From Defluviicoccus sp. (GTDB lineage Bacteria > Pseudomonadota > Alphaproteobacteria > MPNO01): 41,633 nt of DNA. The notes below the pieces were generated by a model that was given only the letters and a program-made list of their open reading frames with translations, had not been told where the DNA came from and made no database searches. The position numbers and the translations under genes are program-made. The stretch spans positions 1 to 41,633 of the forward strand of contig JAPPGP010000056.1 in NCBI GenBank assembly GCA_028821395.1, written 5' to 3'. Below are positions 41,414-41,633 of this stretch, one piece after another. Within the stretch, counting starts at the first letter, position 1. Every line of letters starts with the position of its first letter.

Positions 41414-41422
41414 ATTCTAGCA
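41414..41422 (-). promoter_or_regulatory. extended -10 promoter for hydrolase B
   Basis: On the - strand TGCTAGAAT reads as an extended -10 (TGnTAtAAT with one mismatch). No good -35 lies 16-18 bases upstream, which an extended -10 can tolerate. Transcription would begin about 20 bases before the TTG start, leaving room for the GAGGAGGG ribosome site. Confidence 0.45.
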
Positions 41423-41525
41423 AAGTTCGGCGCGGCGTGCGGAGAGCAGGACGGGGGTCGTTCGGATCGCGAACCCGTGTCGAAAACCCGGCCCGGGCGG
41501 TGGCCCGTCCGGCCGGCGCCCCGCC

Positions 41526-41553
41526 TTGCGCGGGCGGGGCGCGGTGCTATGGT
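41526..41553 (+). promoter_or_regulatory. candidate promoter for icd
   Basis: TTGCGC (41526-41531), 16 bases, then TATGGT (41548-41553). Transcription would begin around 41560, followed by the ribosome site AGGGAAG and the ATG at 41584. The rest of the 195-bp divergent gap holds GC-rich DNA with no other clear signal. Confidence 0.4.
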
Positions 41554-41583
41554 GCGCGCCGCGCCATCCAGGGAAGCCAATTC

Positions 41584-41633
41584 ATGAGCAAGATCAAGGT
41601 CGCCAACCCCATCGTCGAGATGGACGGCGACGA
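41584..41633 (+). CDS. icd: NADP-dependent isocitrate dehydrogenase, N-terminus only
   Basis: Only the first 16 complete codons are inside the window, reading MSKIKVANPIVEMDGD (a 17th codon, GA., is cut). This is the typical N-terminus of the dimeric eukaryote-like NADP isocitrate dehydrogenase found in alphaproteobacteria (MxKIKVxNPVVELDGDEMTR). The gene continues to the right. It is divergent from hydrolase B and marks a return to housekeeping genes at the end of the catabolic region. Confidence 0.88.
   Translation, partial: MSKIKVANPIVEMDGD

Noticed and set aside
1..41633. tRNA, rRNA, CRISPR array, insertion sequence or prophage
   Set aside because: No cloverleaf, repeat-spacer pattern, transposase or phage gene was found by reading both strands; a covariance-model search could still find a small RNA.

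Overview
The window is a GC-rich (roughly two-thirds to 70 % G+C by eye), densely coded chromosomal segment. It looks like an alphaproteobacterium. It carries an IalB-family periplasmic protein, an AcuI-type acrylyl-CoA reductase, a DddP-like M24 enzyme, cysE-cysK, a SpoU methyltransferase, and the start of an NADP isocitrate dehydrogenase gene. Intergenic spaces hold palindromes of the CGTCATGGCCGGA...TCCGGCCATGACG type that are common in that class. I cannot place it more precisely. I see no rRNA, tRNA, CRISPR array, insertion sequence or phage gene.

Region 1 (1-18.6 kb) is mixed. It holds a ygfZ-like fragment, an acuI-like reductase, and a Sel1-repeat protein. Two paralogous 400-residue acyl-CoA-dehydrogenase-fold hydroxylases follow, with a small membrane-anchored coiled-coil protein between them. 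Two convergent xanthine-dehydrogenase-type molybdopterin subunits come next, without their FeS or FAD partners. Then come cysE-cysK, a DddP-like DMSP-lyase candidate, and a housekeeping run: UDG-like protein, DMT exporter, minimal zincin, pterin carbinolamine dehydratase, SpoU methyltransferase, IalB-like protein, Cu/Zn superoxide dismutase and LOG protein.

Region 2 (18.8-30.3 kb, + strand) is one unidirectional run of twelve genes. It starts with a polar-amino-acid-type ABC importer (binding protein, two permeases, ATPase) and three consecutive DUF1989 genes. After a 147-bp gap come an RraA-type aldolase, a LeuC/LeuD-like hydro-lyase pair and hydantoinase/oxoprolinase subunits HyuA and HyuB. 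From the aldolase to HyuB the genes overlap or are separated by only 6 bp.

Region 3 (30.3-41.4 kb, - strand) holds two more complete ABC importers: a spermidine/putrescine-type one (PotABCD-like) and a BMP/nucleoside-type one (Bmp-NupOPQ-like). The second is bracketed by two 277-residue isochorismatase-fold cysteine hydrolases that are about 72 % identical without gaps. The window ends at the first codons of icd on the + strand.

My reading is that regions 2 and 3 together form a catabolic island for a nitrogen-containing cyclic or ureido compound. Three importers would feed a ring opener (HyuAB), amide or carbamoyl hydrolases (the two isochorismatase-fold enzymes), DUF1989 proteins related to carboxyguanidine deiminase subunits, and a hydratase-aldolase pair that would funnel the carbon skeleton to central metabolism. 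The LeuCD-like pair keeps its cluster cysteines but has lost the canonical substrate-binding residues, so the substrate is probably not a known one. No transcription factor is encoded anywhere in the window.
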